A DNA stretch of 64,000 nt from Leucogyrophana mollusca. Its lineage: Eukaryota; Basidiomycota; Agaricomycetes; Boletales. The translations under genes and the position numbers were made by a program. The first letter of the stretch is position 1; each line of letters starts with the position of its first letter. The stretch is from NCBI GenBank assembly GCA_021014945.1, contig MU266328.1:248001-312000 (forward strand). The letters run 5' to 3'. This document shows, piece after piece, positions 11,845 to 23,338 of the stretch. The notes beneath the pieces were generated by a model. It was given only the letters and a program-made list of their open reading frames with translations, had not been told where the DNA came from and ran no database searches.

Positions 11845-13597
11845 CTACAACTTTGCTCCATGAAGCGGCCGTGCTTCGTTCACAAAAATGCCGGCTGCGC
11901 CCATACCACTACCAATGCACATGCTAGTACATAGCAATTTAGCATCTCGCCTTCTTAGTTCAGCAAGACCAGTCACGACTTGTCGAACGCCAGCTACACG
12001 AACATGTCAGCGCAAGGGAGAAATGTAGTCAAACGTAGACATACTCATTCCGAGTGGATGCGTGACTGCTATTGCCCCGCCGCTACAACGAGAATTAGGT
12101 CTTATCTAAATACATCAACCGTCAACACTTACTTCGGATTGATCTTATCCATAGGAATATTTAATTCTTCGACGCAATATGCGAATTGCGAGGCAAAGGC
12201 TTCGTTTATCTGCTCAAGATAAGTGTGGAGCTTGTGGTCAGCTGGACACAGGGGGTCTGTGAGGGTTCGCGTCCCACCTCGTAGATGTCGATATCTTCTT
12301 TGGAAAGACCGAACTGAGAGAGGACCTTGGGTACCGCAGCAACCGGACCGATTCCCATGAATCGTGGTTCAACCCCTTGATCCAACGAAGTTTTAGAAAA
12401 GTGTCTCATCTAAAAAGAACACGGAGCACTGACCAACAACAGCACTTCCAACCCACTTTCCTAAAATTTCCATACCTTCGCTCTCTGCCCGTTCCCTGGT
12501 GGTCAAGATGCAGAGTGCAGCGCCATCACCGATACCGCTGGCATTGCCGGCTGTGGTCGACGCGGCACCCCAGTCAGGGAAAACCGGCTTGAGGGATGAA
12601 AGCGACTCCATTGTTACTCCAGGGCGGATGGTGTCGTCTACGGAAATCACGCTTCCACGAATTTCAACTGGAATGATCTCCTCCGCAAAAATACCGCGGG
12701 TAGAAGCCTAAGGAGCGGTCTCAGCTCATGAACGACTGGTAAATCGACAAGCGGGAGTCACTTCACTGGCCCGAGTATGCGAGATCAAAGCGTACTCGTC
12801 TTGCTTCTGGCGCGAGACCTTGTACGTTTGTGCGACCATTTCGGAGGTCCATCCCATTGGCTACGAAGCCGAAATTTATTAGCCAGCTAGACCAGCATGC
12901 TGAGCACATCGAGCATTAACCTGTATACAATCGTGAGCCTGTGCTTGCTTGTCTACTGCCTCTGTTACAACAGGAGTCGGTCGTGGACTGCGTGAGGCTC
13001 GTCAATGAGGTCCTCAACCTACTATTAGGTTGTAACTTACTTTAGAGTCATGTTCTCAACTCCAACCGCAACTCCGAGCGTGATCTCGCCGGATTGGATG
13101 GCCTGTGCAATATTGCGAATTGCCATAAGACCGGACGAACATAATCTGTTCACACTGGAGATGGGAACTTCAGGCGGTATCCCAGCTGCAAGAGCAGCAG
13201 CGCGGGATACATAAGTCGGAGAGGGAGGATGGCATGTCCCTGACGAGCACTCGTGGTTCAGCGGTTGCACGCTGACGCTTCCGAGTGAGCTCACCGACGC
13301 AAATATCTTCAATCTTTGCTGGGTCAAGTCTCGTCTTCTCGAGTGTAGCCTAGCGGACGTTCGGATCATACGACGCAAACAGCAGTGCAGAGCACGTACC
13401 TTGAACAAAGACTGCATCATCTCGTCTACTGGGACGTCTTTGAACTGACCCTTCTTCGTCCTACCCATGGCAGTCCGTTTCGCGAACGTGATAACCACAT
13501 CGTGTGGATTCTTCTGTAAGATGGCGGATAGACCTCTCCCAGCTTGGGTGGATGCGCTCCGCATAGCAAGTGACGATATTCTCGAGCGAATGGACAT
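11845..13597 (-). CDS. 3-ketoacyl-CoA thiolase (acetyl-CoA C-acyltransferase)
   Basis: Last step of fatty-acid beta-oxidation: thiolytic release of acetyl-CoA from 3-ketoacyl-CoA. Ten exons on the minus strand: 13597-13400, 13349-13295, 13239-13041, 12987-12921, 12860-12762, 12707-12434, 12375-12278, 12209-12133, 12082-12045, 11993-11845, giving 417 residues. Active-site parts: nucleophilic Cys118 in [16 protein letters not shown], the His of [11 protein letters not shown] and the second Cys of [10 protein letters not shown]. The protein ends in Ala-Lys-Leu, a good PTS1 peroxisomal signal. The N-terminus shows no clear PTS2 nonapeptide, although thiolases of this type usually use one. Peroxisomal location is therefore likely, by an unusual route. 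Confidence 0.92.
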
Positions 13598-14109
13598 GAG
13601 TTGAACAAGGACACGACCAAGCAGCTCTCAGTTACGTGCGGACATGCTTATAAGCATCCCCAAATCATCAGTGGGTAGGGTCCCATGACGGCTTTGAACC
13701 GGCGGAGACATGATCCGTGTATATAACCGGTGCATTCGCGATACAGCGCTCAGTGGCGTCTAATACAGCATCCTCAAGAGACTTAGAACTTTTCATGCGC
13801 AGATGCGGACACTCAATGCATCGTCGAAATATCCGAGCAACTATAGGGGCCCTCAATATTCATCACCGGTAAATAAAGACGAAGGCAGCTTCACTGATAA
13901 ACGGGGGGCACACTGCAAGAATCAGGCACACCGAGTGCAATGCACCCACCAGTTAGCACGCGTGGAAGTCGATCTATTACTGTGATGAGGGGGCGTCGAC
14001 CGCGCTAGCATCTGTCTAATAATTATAGGGAATGAACGCATAGTCTCCGCCTATAATTTCAAAAAACAGATGAGCAGCTGCCCACTAGCTATCCAGCCCC
14101 GACGTACGG
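13598..14109. other. Intergenic region
   Basis: Upstream of the thiolase and downstream of the bL32m gene. No tRNA and no open frame with family resemblance was found. It probably contains the thiolase promoter. Confidence 0.4.
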
Positions 14110-14602
14110 TCATGACGATTTTCCTGGGGCAGGGAGCATGAAAGGCATGCGCCTGTTCACCCATGTTCCTCCGCTGACTTTTTGCGTTTCGGCGGCCTTG
14201 GTCTCTGCCTTCCATCGCGCGGCAATGGTCTTGAAGCAGTTCGTACACACATGATGTGCGAGCTTAGCTTCTCCACAAGCTGGGCAATTGACAATATCTA
14301 TGCCAGATAGTCAGCTGAGGTGGAGAGAACCACAAGTGGAAATTCGCACTTCTTTTATCTTTCAGGCCCTTGTTAGCACTGCGCATTGACTTTCTTGAGT
14401 GTGATATCTTGCTCTTTGGCACTGCGAGAACAATGGCGGGGAGCAGTTCTAGCAGAGACTCGAGGCTGGGTAGAGCCAAGCTGAACGGTTTCTGCCATGC
14501 GAAGAAGGTGGGCGCGAATGTTGCTGCGAGGAATGGCCGCACCCAAGGTAGTCTGAAGGCAGGAAGAAAGCTACGCGTCTGGTGAAAGGCTATGGACGCC
14601 AT
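14110..14602 (-). CDS. MRPL32: Mitochondrial large-subunit ribosomal protein bL32m
   Basis: Two exons on the minus strand, 14602-14350 and 14297-14110, give 146 residues with a 52-base intron. An N-terminal mitochondrial presequence (Arg/Ser/Phe rich, with no acidic residues early on) precedes the bL32 core: VPKSKISHSRKSMRSANKGL, then a zinc ribbon with CPACGEAKLAHHVCTNC (two CxxC pairs). The C-terminal extension TIAARWKAETK is typical of mitochondrial forms. The first ATG lies only 105 bases from the ATG of the divergent NDUFA5 gene. The chosen frame after the intron keeps the second CxxC pair; the longer overlapping frame to 14051 is a shadow. Confidence 0.9.
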
Positions 14603-14707
14603 AGCTTGAGCTGGAGGTAAAGGTATAATAAATTCGCTACAGTGACTGCTCTTGTTTGTACTCCGATCCGCTTGCCACATTATTTCCTGTTCATTCCGCC
14701 CACCATA
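14603..14707. promoter_or_regulatory. Short bidirectional promoter of two mitochondrial genes
   Basis: Only 105 bases separate the start codons of bL32m (minus) and the NDUFA5-type complex I subunit (plus). A TATAATA occurs at 14624-14630. The spacing implies a shared regulatory region and overlapping leaders for two nuclear genes whose products both work in mitochondria. Inferred from layout. Confidence 0.6.
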
Positions 14708-15157
14708 ATGTTCAGGTTTACTCGCCCTCTGCTACAGCAGGTGCTCAAGAAATCGACCGGAATAACAGGTCTCGCTGTACACCCAAATCCACTCCCAGAG
14801 TTATCCCAAACATACGAGTCGACTCTCTCGCTGCTCTCTTCCATTCCCTCTACATCCGTCTACAGACAAGGCGTCGAAGCCCTCACGAAACACAAGTTAA
14901 ACATCGTGCAGACCGCAAATGGGGATATAGCAGCAGTAGAGAAGCAGTTGGACGAGGGACAGATCGAGGAGTCGCTGGATATTGCAAAGGATGAACTCAC
15001 GCTTGCAGCGAACATCTTGGAGTGGAAAGCGTGCGTCTACTTTCTTTTCGTTATGAGATTCCCAGCTCAATATTCTACTTGCAGTTGGGAGCCTCTAGAA
15101 GAGAAAGCGCTACCCAATCAATGGGAGTACTTCGGAAACACGTCAAGTCCGTCGTGA
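14708..15157 (+). CDS. NADH:ubiquinone oxidoreductase (complex I) NDUFA5-type subunit
   Basis: Accessory subunit of the matrix arm of mitochondrial complex I. Exons 14708-15030 and 15085-15157 give 131 residues; the intron is 54 bases. N-terminal presequence MFRFTRPLLQQVLKK, then GLAVHPNPLPEL and the helical core YRQGVEALTKHKLNIV. The family hallmark LEWKAWEPLEEKALPNQWEYF spans the splice junction, which fixes both the join and the C-terminus. Head-to-head with bL32m. Confidence 0.92.
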   Translation: MFRFTRPLLQQVLKKSTGITGLAVHPNPLPELSQTYESTLSLLSSIPSTSVYRQGVEALTKHKLNIVQTANGDIAAVEKQLDEGQIEESLDIAKDELTLAANILEWKACVYFLFVMRFPAQYSTCSWEPLEEKALPNQWEYFGNTSSPS

Positions 15158-16099
15158 TCCGCTCTACCTCTACGGGGAGCCCGGTGATGGCCATGAGTGC
15201 AAGGTCACTGTGGTAGCATTGGAGGGAAAAGCTAGAGATCTACGTGGAGGATATCACGTCGTTTTCTCGCAATGTATCGTTGAACGCAGCTGTTTACTTT
15301 TTCTGTTGCAGCGGATATTCCCCATTCACGACAACCCTCGAGCAAATACTGTCTGTCTGGAACCTTCCGGGAAATGCGTTGGGAGACATGTGCAGCGCAT
15401 TTAATTGCTCAGAAGATACACGGGGTCTACCTACGTATCAATCGAGCAGGCAGACGTGCAGCGCGCTGCATTCGCTCTCAGCCCTGAGGAAGTTCTCTTA
15501 GACGTGTGTGAGTGGTCTAGGAGACTAGATTGGGGCTGGTCAGCTTCCTGGGAGCTCTGCGTATTTTATACCTGCGTTCGGGCGATATCGGTGATTATTC
15601 GTCTGCTGTGATTGGCCGTTGAGGTTTCTCGCGCTTTTCATTGGGCGATGACGAGAGATATGCTCTTATCTTCGGCGGCTGCGAAGCGACGACTGTTCTC
15701 TATCAACCAGTACGTATCGTGGTTCTTATGGCATCTTCTCACTCTGAACCTGAGCTGTTCTTTCAACCAGGTGCGGGACTGGAACTCCTCATGTTTTTTT
15801 GTGCATCTTACAATATTTAGGAGGCAAACTTTGACTCGTGCGCAAGTGCTCACATCACGGTGTGCATTTCATTCTGGGCATCATATCATGAAAGAGGACA
15901 CATAAAAACCGAGACTGAATCATACAAAGTGAACTATATATGCAAGATTCACCGGACAGAAACGCGGGGGGGCAACCAACGGCGGTGAGACGAGTGGAAA
16001 GAGATGCAGATGACGGTGATAAAGTTTTGGTTTTGCGCAAAAAAGACATTCGTTAACCCACGCAACTCGTGTAATATGGTATGAAGCCTCTGCTTTTGC
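15158..16099. other. Intergenic region without a supported gene
   Basis: About 0.9 kb between two converging genes. Several frames of 60-97 codons occur on the plus strand but none resembles a known family. Trial splicing between them did not produce a longer coherent product. Confidence 0.4.
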
Positions 16100-17494
16100 C
16101 TACGAGAGCGAGGGGAAGGCCGTCGTGTCAGCAACATTGACGACGGGAGTGGCAGCGTTGCCGTTGGCACCACCACGGCCTCTGCCGGGACCACCGCGTC
16201 CACGACCGCCGCGACCTCTGTCGCCTCTGTCGCCCCTGTCACCACCGCGTCCCCGAGGACCGCCACGCGCGGGGCGCTCGAAGCGAGCTTCGATTTCGAT
16301 GAAGACTTTTTCCTTCTTCTCACCACGGGACTTGGGGGCAGATTTGGTCTGTTGTTGGGTAGTCAGCGAAAAACCGATCGGGCACCAGGAAAGTGCGTAC
16401 CTTGCCAGCAAAGTAGGCCTCTTCCTCGTCCTTCTTGAGGGGGGCAGCGCCCTCCCAGATCTTGTCGTCAGCACCCTCGTTTGCCTTGCGGACTTCCAAC
16501 TTGGGCACGACCGAGGATTCCTTCTCCTTCTGCTGGGCGAGGTATTGCTCCAGAGTAAGGGTGTTGTCCTCTTCCTCGGGCTCCCTCTCCCTTCTGCGGC
16601 CTTCGGGCCTCTCGCCCTCGCCAGCAGGAGTGGCTGGGGCACCGTCGGTGGCAGCAGGCGCGCCCCAAGCATCATCGGCAGCAGCGACAGCCTCGCCTCC
16701 AGCCCAGTCGTTCATGCCGGTAGTCTCAGCAGCAGCGTCGACAGTGGCAGCTTCTTCGACCTTCAACTCGGTGTTGCCGTCGTCACCGCCCCAAGACTGG
16801 TGGACTTTCTTCTCGGAGTCGCTGTTTTTGGGTGCAGGAGCGATCAAAACACGAAGTTGCGCGATTAGGGAGGCGGACTTACGTCTTCCCCGTGGCGCTG
16901 TGCCTGTCGAAAGTGCGTCCGCGACCACGAGGGCCACCGCGACCGCCTCGACCCCTGCGCTCCCCGCGCTCCCCATCGACTATTGCACGCGAGCATGACG
17001 AAAGTAGCCAACGAGAAATCAAAGGGAGATAGGGCGATCATCAATAACCACATGACGTTGTGGTGTGAGTGCGATGCTTACATCTCCTCTTGGGTGCCTC
17101 CGCGCCGACAGGAGGCTCCTCGCCTGCAGCAGCATCCCTGCCGGCGGCGTTGTTGCCCGCACCACCCCTAGCGTAGTACCTTCCGCCACGAGAAGCGGGG
17201 CCGCCTCTGCTCTTCTGGTTTCCACGGGAAGCGGGGGGAGCTGGGGGAGCTGCAGCAGCAGGAGGGGGAGTAGGGGCGGAGGGCTGGGAAGACTCCTCTG
17301 ATGGATGTACGGTTGTCCCAAGATCGGAAATTTGGCGAAGCCGATTGGAATTGGATAGGATCAATACGAGAAGAAAACGTGCATGGCGAACGATGAGGGT
17401 GATATTGTGAGATATGAGATGGGATACATTGCTGGATATGAGATGGCTACTGACCGTCCAAGATAGCAAAAGGGTTTTTGGTGGCCACCGACAT
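16100..17494 (-). CDS. Stm1/SERBP1-like (HABP4/PAI-RBP1) ribosome-binding protein
   Basis: Clamps inactive ribosomes and binds mRNA in the Stm1/SERBP1 family. Exons on the minus strand: 17494-17455, 17297-17082, 16979-16883, 16821-16401, 16348-16100, giving 340 residues. It begins MSVATKNPFAILD, the Stm1 N-terminal motif, followed by an Ala/Pro and RGG-rich segment. FDRHSATGKTDSEKKVHQSWGG is characteristic of the family (quoted in two parts: FDRHSATGKT and DSEKKVHQSWGG). An acidic middle with TLEQYLAQQKEKE follows. The C-terminus is RGG-type (GGPRGRGGDRGDRGDRGRGG). Introns 1 and 2 (157 and 102 bases) are long for this region. Confidence 0.9.
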
Positions 17495-18303
17495 GTTTGA
17501 CGGGGCCCTTTTACTGATCAGTCAGTCGTGTCTTTGGCGGGAAAGAAATGGGGAATTTTTGCGACTGGGGACAGTCGAATGTGCGCCTTGCTCAAAGGAT
17601 ACGAGAGGACGAGAAAATTGGGTGGCAGACTCTGAGGACGCAGATATGACACAGACCCCTGTAGCGGAGTGTCCCGGGGTCCTCCCCAAGCCACAGCATT
17701 CGGCTGTACAGTTTTGAAAAAATGCCTATAAAGGACAATAAAGCCGCTCCGCCCGCTTTCTTCTTAACGCAAAAAATCACAGGTGAGCTCGTTGTTGCGT
17801 GATTGGGAGATCGATGATGCTGATGGTGTGCTGCTAGCCTGCAAAAGCATCTCGACGATGACTCGCCCGCCTGCTCGCAGGACTGGAGTGGATCGAGGAC
17901 CTTGAGACCGTCATAACAGGCTGGAGAATGAGAAGACCATTGTGGTTGTGAACGATGGGACTTGGGTGCGGCGCATTCGTGCTTTGGAGCTATAGCGGAT
18001 GACCCTTCGTGGTCGCCGTATGGACCGTGTCGCAATGTCTCGTTGTATATTTCATTGCATTGGAATATAATAATATGTTATCATTTTCCTATCCCGCGAG
18101 AGAGACTGCATTCCTTGGGCACAGGATCGATTGTGCCAAGAATTGTTACGCGGCGACAGTTGGCGTAATTAGAACATCCTGGCTGTCGCCCTGAGCTTGG
18201 GCGGCTTTGCTATTGATGCCATAACTAAAGTTAATCCCGTCTCACGAGTTCTTGTCCCCGGTCAGCTTCCGGCCCTTTGCCATTCACCACCACCAGCCCA
18301 GCC
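17495..18303. other. Divergent intergenic region Stm1-like / SPP1
   Basis: Promoter region for two divergent genes, about 0.8 kb. TATAAA at about 17729 and an AT-rich TATAATAATATG at about 18066 are the only elements noted. A 147-codon antisense frame shows no family features and is treated as chance. Confidence 0.4.
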
Positions 18304-21300
18304 ATGACACCACGTAGGATGGACATATCCTCTCTTCTCTGCCAGGACGAACCCACACCGCAGCAGCAACAGGCGCCCCAGCCCCAGTTCCCTCCAGTTC
18401 ATTCTCCCCCAGTCTACGAGCCCGTTATCCTCGCACCCCATCTGCGCGGCAAGCATGTCCAGCAGCCGCAGAGTCCTATCGAGTATCCTGCGCCAGACGT
18501 GGTCCCGTTGACACTGCAGTCGGCCTCTGTCATTCGACGCACACCGTCCAATGAGAGCGATTATCCGAGGAACGACTATCCGAGGTCTGTGCCAGAGCAT
18601 TCGAGACAGCCGTCGCACGGACACACCGAGCGACCACGCAACATTGACGCTCTGCTGCACCATCCACCAGGACACAGATCGACACAGCACGCAACCGACC
18701 ACTTATCTCGCCCGTCATCTTCCCACTCGCACTCCCCACATTCTCTATATCACCACACACCCCATTACCCTTCGCAGCTACCACCCTCGCACTCTCCTCC
18801 GTCCTCCATCGCTTCTTATTCTCCCCCAGTTCATAGGGACAGTCGCAATATATCACCGGTCCGTTCGTCGGACTCTCCTATTATCCTCCATCAGCATTCT
18901 CGCCCTCCGCCCTCCCTTCCGCCTCTTACCCTGCCTTTTCCCTTTCCGCGAGCCTCTCCAGAGCACCAGCATCGTCCCCACTACCCATATACACCACCCG
19001 AACCTCCTCTCCGTCACCCATCCAACCTCTATCAGATTTCCGCCCAGCAAAGGGCTACCATGTCGCCCGTGCTAGCTCCTCCCGTCATGCCGTCAGCGCC
19101 CAAACCTCGCTCCCCCTTCATAGGCCTCGAAGCGCTCGTACATGCCGCCTCGGAGGAACGCCGGAGAATCAGCGGAGGATCTTCGTCCAGTGAGCAGACA
19201 AGCCCAGTCCTCGACCGGGAGCCCGCTCGACACTACAATCGCCCTGCTGCGCAGAGTCCCGTCGCGATATCGCGTCTAGTCGGTGAGAACGTTGAGATCG
19301 GCAGGGGTGGGAGTACCAGTGTACCGGGCCGGGAATTCATCCGGCCATCCGTCGAGTTGGCTGATACGCGTCCCCTAAAGCGCTTCCGTCCTTCACATTC
19401 GCGTTCTCGGTCTCCCGTGGAAAAGAGGCGTGCGTCTGGAGGCGACCAACCCGTGGGTCATTCCGTCATTGTCGCTGAACCGGCAAATTACGCGACCAGG
19501 CACGTGGAGCCGCCTTTGATTACGATGCGGTCTGCGCCAAGTGTGTTGATGAGCGACGTCCGTGTTTCTCTGAACGAGGAAAAAATGGCAGTGCCTGCTG
19601 CCTTCCATTACTCCCCGACGGACAACAGGAGGGTTTTTCCGCCAGGAGATGATGTGGTGGAAAACAGAGGATGCGAAAAAGGCTGGTATGAGCCACATGT
19701 GCCCGCAAAAAATGAGAAAAGTAGATCTCCTTCCCCACTCGTGTCCGAGCGCGCTTCCCCTCCCACACCAGCAATAGAATACATCTCACGCGAACAAACG
19801 CCATCAGAGGAATCGCAGCCTCAGAAGCACGAAGACACTGGTGAACAGGACGCGCACGAGTTTCTTGTCGAGCAACGGACGCGATCTCCACATGTACAGC
19901 CAACCCCACCAGCACCAGAAACCAGCGCAACACCTCCAAAGGAGGCCACTCCAAAACGTTCTCCCTCTCCCCCAGTAGTCCTCATGCGATCACCCACCCC
20001 AGACGCGGAACCTGAGCCGGAAATGCTCTTGCCGGAAGCTAAACCAAGTACTCCCCCGGAATTACCCAGGGAACTTACTCCAGAGGTAGTAGCGCAGGAC
20101 TTACCGAGCACTCGAGAGTCTCCTCTCCCTAGTAAGACGGAGGAGCTCGAGCCTGTCGTCGCCGAGCCCTTGGCGGAGCCCGCGCCCACTACCGCAGACG
20201 AAGAGCAGCCGGAGCCAGCTCCGATGAATGTCGACGTTGAAAATGAGCTACTGAGCCTTGTCGAGCCCTCGACACCTCCCCTTCCGCGCAATCCCTCGCC
20301 CAAGCCTCCCGTGCTCGCTATTGAGCAAGCACTCGATACAGATGTAAAACCCGAGACAATGCCAAAGGCGGAGTCACCACAGGTACCCCCCTCAACGCAC
20401 ACCGCTCCCGAACCCACGTTTACTTTCCCCCCTAGCGAAACGCTCGCTCGTACGCCGGCGCTCCTTCCGACCGCTGTGCTTGACCGAGACTCGATGCCAC
20501 CGCCTGCCTCGACGCCGACTCCACGGGCTCCGATCGGGGGAGGCAAGAAGGGCGAGAAGGCTGTGAGTTCGAGCGCTGCTGCAGGAAGCAAGAAGAAGAA
20601 AGAGACTGTCAAAGTGAGTCATTCGTTTGCGGACAGCCCTCATCAATACCTGACAGTGCACCATAGCCCGCTCCCAAGCCCAAGCAGCCTCCAAAACCAC
20701 GAGCCAAGCCGGGCACAAAAACCAAAGCCAAAGCGACCGCTGACAGTGGGCCGTCAGCGTCCACTAGCAAGACGAAGGACGCGAAAGGTGGGCTTACAGC
20801 CAAGTTAGCATCACGTTCCCGATCTGCATCCGTAATGCCTACAGAGGCACAGGCGGAGGAAGTGGAAGCAGAGGTGGATGAAGATGACATGGAAGATGAT
20901 AAGCTGTATTGCGTATGCAAAACGGGGTACGACGAAGACCGGGTTATGATTGCTTGTGATCGGTGCGTCCACCTTTTAGTGGTATGTGGAAGCTTTGATG
21001 GATTGGGATCTTTGCAGATGCGATGAGTGGTACCATACGCAGTGCGTGGACATGCCCGACCTCGAGGTCGATCTTGTCGATCAGTTTATCTGTCCACCAT
21101 GTATCGAGAGTACGTCACTCTACCCCCCTCTCGGTCATATCATATCTCACGAGCATGTTACCTCACAGAATATCCCCAGCTCTCACTTCGAACAACATGG
21201 AAACGTCGGTGTCTTCGCGGCCTCAAGGATCCAGAGTCATCGTCACCCAAGTCGTGTCACAAACCCGCACGGGGTGCTTTCTCCAAGTACTGTTCAGACG

Positions 21301-22124
21301 AGTGTGGTGTTAAATACATGCAATCGCGCATGCTTCACTGGGATAAACTTGGTCAATCACGCGACAAGTTATGGGAGGCCGTCAAAGACGCGGAGAAGCG
21401 AGAGGGCGTGGTGGTGTGCGTGCAGAGAGATTCGCCACCAGTGAAAATGGAGCTCGTCGAGGAAAAGGATCGGCCGACCCCTGCGAAACGCAAGGCTGAT
21501 AAGGAGGTCGAACGGCTAAATGCAAAACTCGAGCAAGTTGTGCAGGAGCGGGAGTCGATGAAGAAGGAGATGGACATGGTGGTGTGGAGAGACAAGCTCG
21601 TCAGACTGGCGTCGGAGCGTGCGGAAAAGGTCGATGAGTGTGGGTGGGACCAGAGGCTCTGCTTTGGAGAGGAGGAATGGATGGATTTTAATGCGGAGGT
21701 GCTGGACAGCTATGAGGTTAAAGCAAAGGAGGAAGATCAAGGGGACGACGCCATGCAAGTTGATGGCGCGGTGCCCAGCCATGGTGAGTGGTGGTGTAGT
21801 GGGAAGAAAAAATGTGAACGGCACTCGGGGTAAGCTTTCCTCTTCGTGTCCGCATGCATCCTTTGCCAACTATTTACTAGGTGGCAGAAACTGCGTGCGG
21901 CCGAGGTGGCCTTTGACAAGGATATCAAAGAAGGCATTCTCCTAAAGCTTACTACTCGAGAACGTGAGATCCGGAAGGGCATCGAAGATATACTATATCC
22001 ACAATCCGGCAACACTTCTCAGGCGCCCCCGAAACCACTGTCTGCGAAACAGCCCACTAACGGGTCGACCAGGCCCCATACTAATGGCGAGGTCTCGGGG
22101 AAGGGGAAGAAAAAGAAGTCATAA
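18304..22124 (+). CDS. SPP1: Spp1/CFP1-like PHD protein, COMPASS (Set1) complex subunit
   Basis: Reader subunit of the H3K4 methyltransferase COMPASS. Exons 18304-20613, 20667-20962, 21018-21109, 21169-21829, 21881-22124 give about 1200 residues. The first ~840 residues are low-complexity Ser/Pro/His/Glu-rich sequence starting MTPRRMDISSLLCQDEP. A PHD finger follows (about 848-895: YCVCKTGYDEDRVMIACDR, CDEWYHTQCVDM, FICPPC). The CFP1 C-terminal zinc domain contains KPARGAFSKYCSDECGVKY, a coiled coil, and WWCSGKKKCERHSGWQKL across the last junction. There is no CXXC finger, as in other fungal Spp1. The open frame extends to TTG at 18277; the ATG at 18304 (or 18319) is taken. Much longer than yeast Spp1 because of the N-terminal extension. 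Confidence 0.85.
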
Positions 22125-22347
22125 TTTGCGCTGCTGTATTCATTTCTTGCATTGGACGTGTTTGATCATCTTCGCTTCTTGTTATTGCAGTACATGATCT
22201 TGTTCTGATCGATTGGTGTAGCCTTGCATACCTGGTCCGTATACTTTATAGAGCTTAATATATTCAGCAGTAGCTGGTCGATATCGAGAATGCCAGACGG
22301 CAGCGTAGATAGCAGAGAAAAATAAACTAGTACAACGTGCATGTCCA

Positions 22348-22963
22348 TCAGTACCCATCGCCCTCACCACCCTCTTTGCAGAACCCCTTTTGCTCGTACA
22401 AGACCTGTGACTTGAAGTCTTCGCGTACTTTCTTGTTCGCGATGTCGTTCTTGTGATACGGATCTAAAACATGGTAATCCACTTGTCGGAGGGGGACGTC
22501 ATCTTCTCTATCAAGGTCCTGTGACAGGCAAAGAGTAAGAGGCAGTGAATACGGATGACGAGTGCCAACGAACAATCTCGCCCAACAGCACGACGTTCTC
22601 GCCTCTGATAAGAAAGAGACCATGCCAGTGTTCTGCGAAAGCGTTACCGTGGTATATTCGCTCGGTAGTGTCTTCGAGAACGAGGTTAGCTGTGTAACCG
22701 AGGAGTCAATTTAGCGCCTCGACGAATAATGGCCTGCGGCGCGCACCAAATTGGTCGTAAGACCTGAGTACGCCGTGTAGTTTTCGGCCGTCTCTGAGCA
22801 CCACCAACATCTTTCCTAAGCGATGGAGGAGGGAGAGATGAACGGGGCAAAGTGATTATGGTTGGCTCAGGTGGAATAGCTGGGTGTGGAGTTGAGTGGC
22901 AGACGTACTGTCCACGCAATCTACCAGGGATCCTGACGTCGTGAATGGGATTAGCGAATCCAT
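22348..22963 (-). CDS. LSM1: LSM1, decapping-associated Sm-like protein
   Basis: Subunit of the cytoplasmic Lsm1-7 ring that binds deadenylated mRNA and promotes decapping. Exons on the minus strand: 22963-22909, 22815-22747, 22689-22574, 22518-22348, giving 136 residues. It begins [18 protein letters not shown]. The Sm fold is complete: Sm1 with [20 protein letters not shown] and [13 protein letters not shown], and Sm2 with [16 protein letters not shown]. The C-terminal helix [17 protein letters not shown] is typical of Lsm1. The first intron is 93 bases, others 55-57. Convergent with SPP1, 223 bases between stops. Confidence 0.93.
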
Positions 22964-23095
22964 CAATAGTGCTGCTCCCAAAAGTAGCGCAAACGGGTAG
23001 AGTCCAAGTACGAGCGGAACCTTGCCCGACCCGATGCGAAAATAAATGACCGCGCTAGAGCTCCTTATAGAGCTAGTCTTGCGCTGAGGTTGCAA

Positions 23096-23185
23096 GCTGA
23101 TATGGCCGAGTCGTTAAGGCGAGTGATTTGAATTCACATCATCACTTGGGCGTTGCCCGCGTAGGTTCAAATCCTGCTGTCAGCG
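23096..23185 (+). tRNA. tRNA-Ser (anticodon UGA) with a short intron
   Basis: The acceptor stem GCTGATA pairs with TGTCAGC and the D-arm is GCC...GGC. The T-arm is GTAGG-TTCAAAT-CCTGC. A variable arm GGGC-GTT-GCCC marks a class II tRNA. The anticodon loop holds TGA. Reading straight through leaves one mismatch in the anticodon stem and an over-long variable region. Removing 8 bases (23133-23140, after the base 3' to the anticodon) gives a perfect five-pair anticodon stem (AGTGA/TCACT), a 14-base variable arm and an 82-base mature tRNA. A run of five T follows at 23188. Confidence 0.9.
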
Positions 23186-23187
23186 AA

Positions 23188-23192
23188 TTTTT
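23188..23192 (+). terminator. RNA polymerase III terminator
   Basis: Five T residues two bases after the tRNA-Ser discriminator base, the standard Pol III stop signal. Confidence 0.7.
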
Positions 23193-23338
23193 GCACTCTT
23201 GCACTCGTATTTTTATAAGACGCCCGTCCCCGATCCGAACAAGATCATGATCAGTCGGAGTACGAGTCGCGGGACCCTGAGTCTGTCTTGGAAAGACTAG
23301 AGTGATCTTCCGCTTGAGGAATCTTGTAGCAGCCCACG

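Noticed and set aside
19821..20612. 263-codon minus frame opposite SPP1
   Set aside because: Gly/Ser-rich mirror of the Pro/Glu-rich disordered region; no start context or motif.
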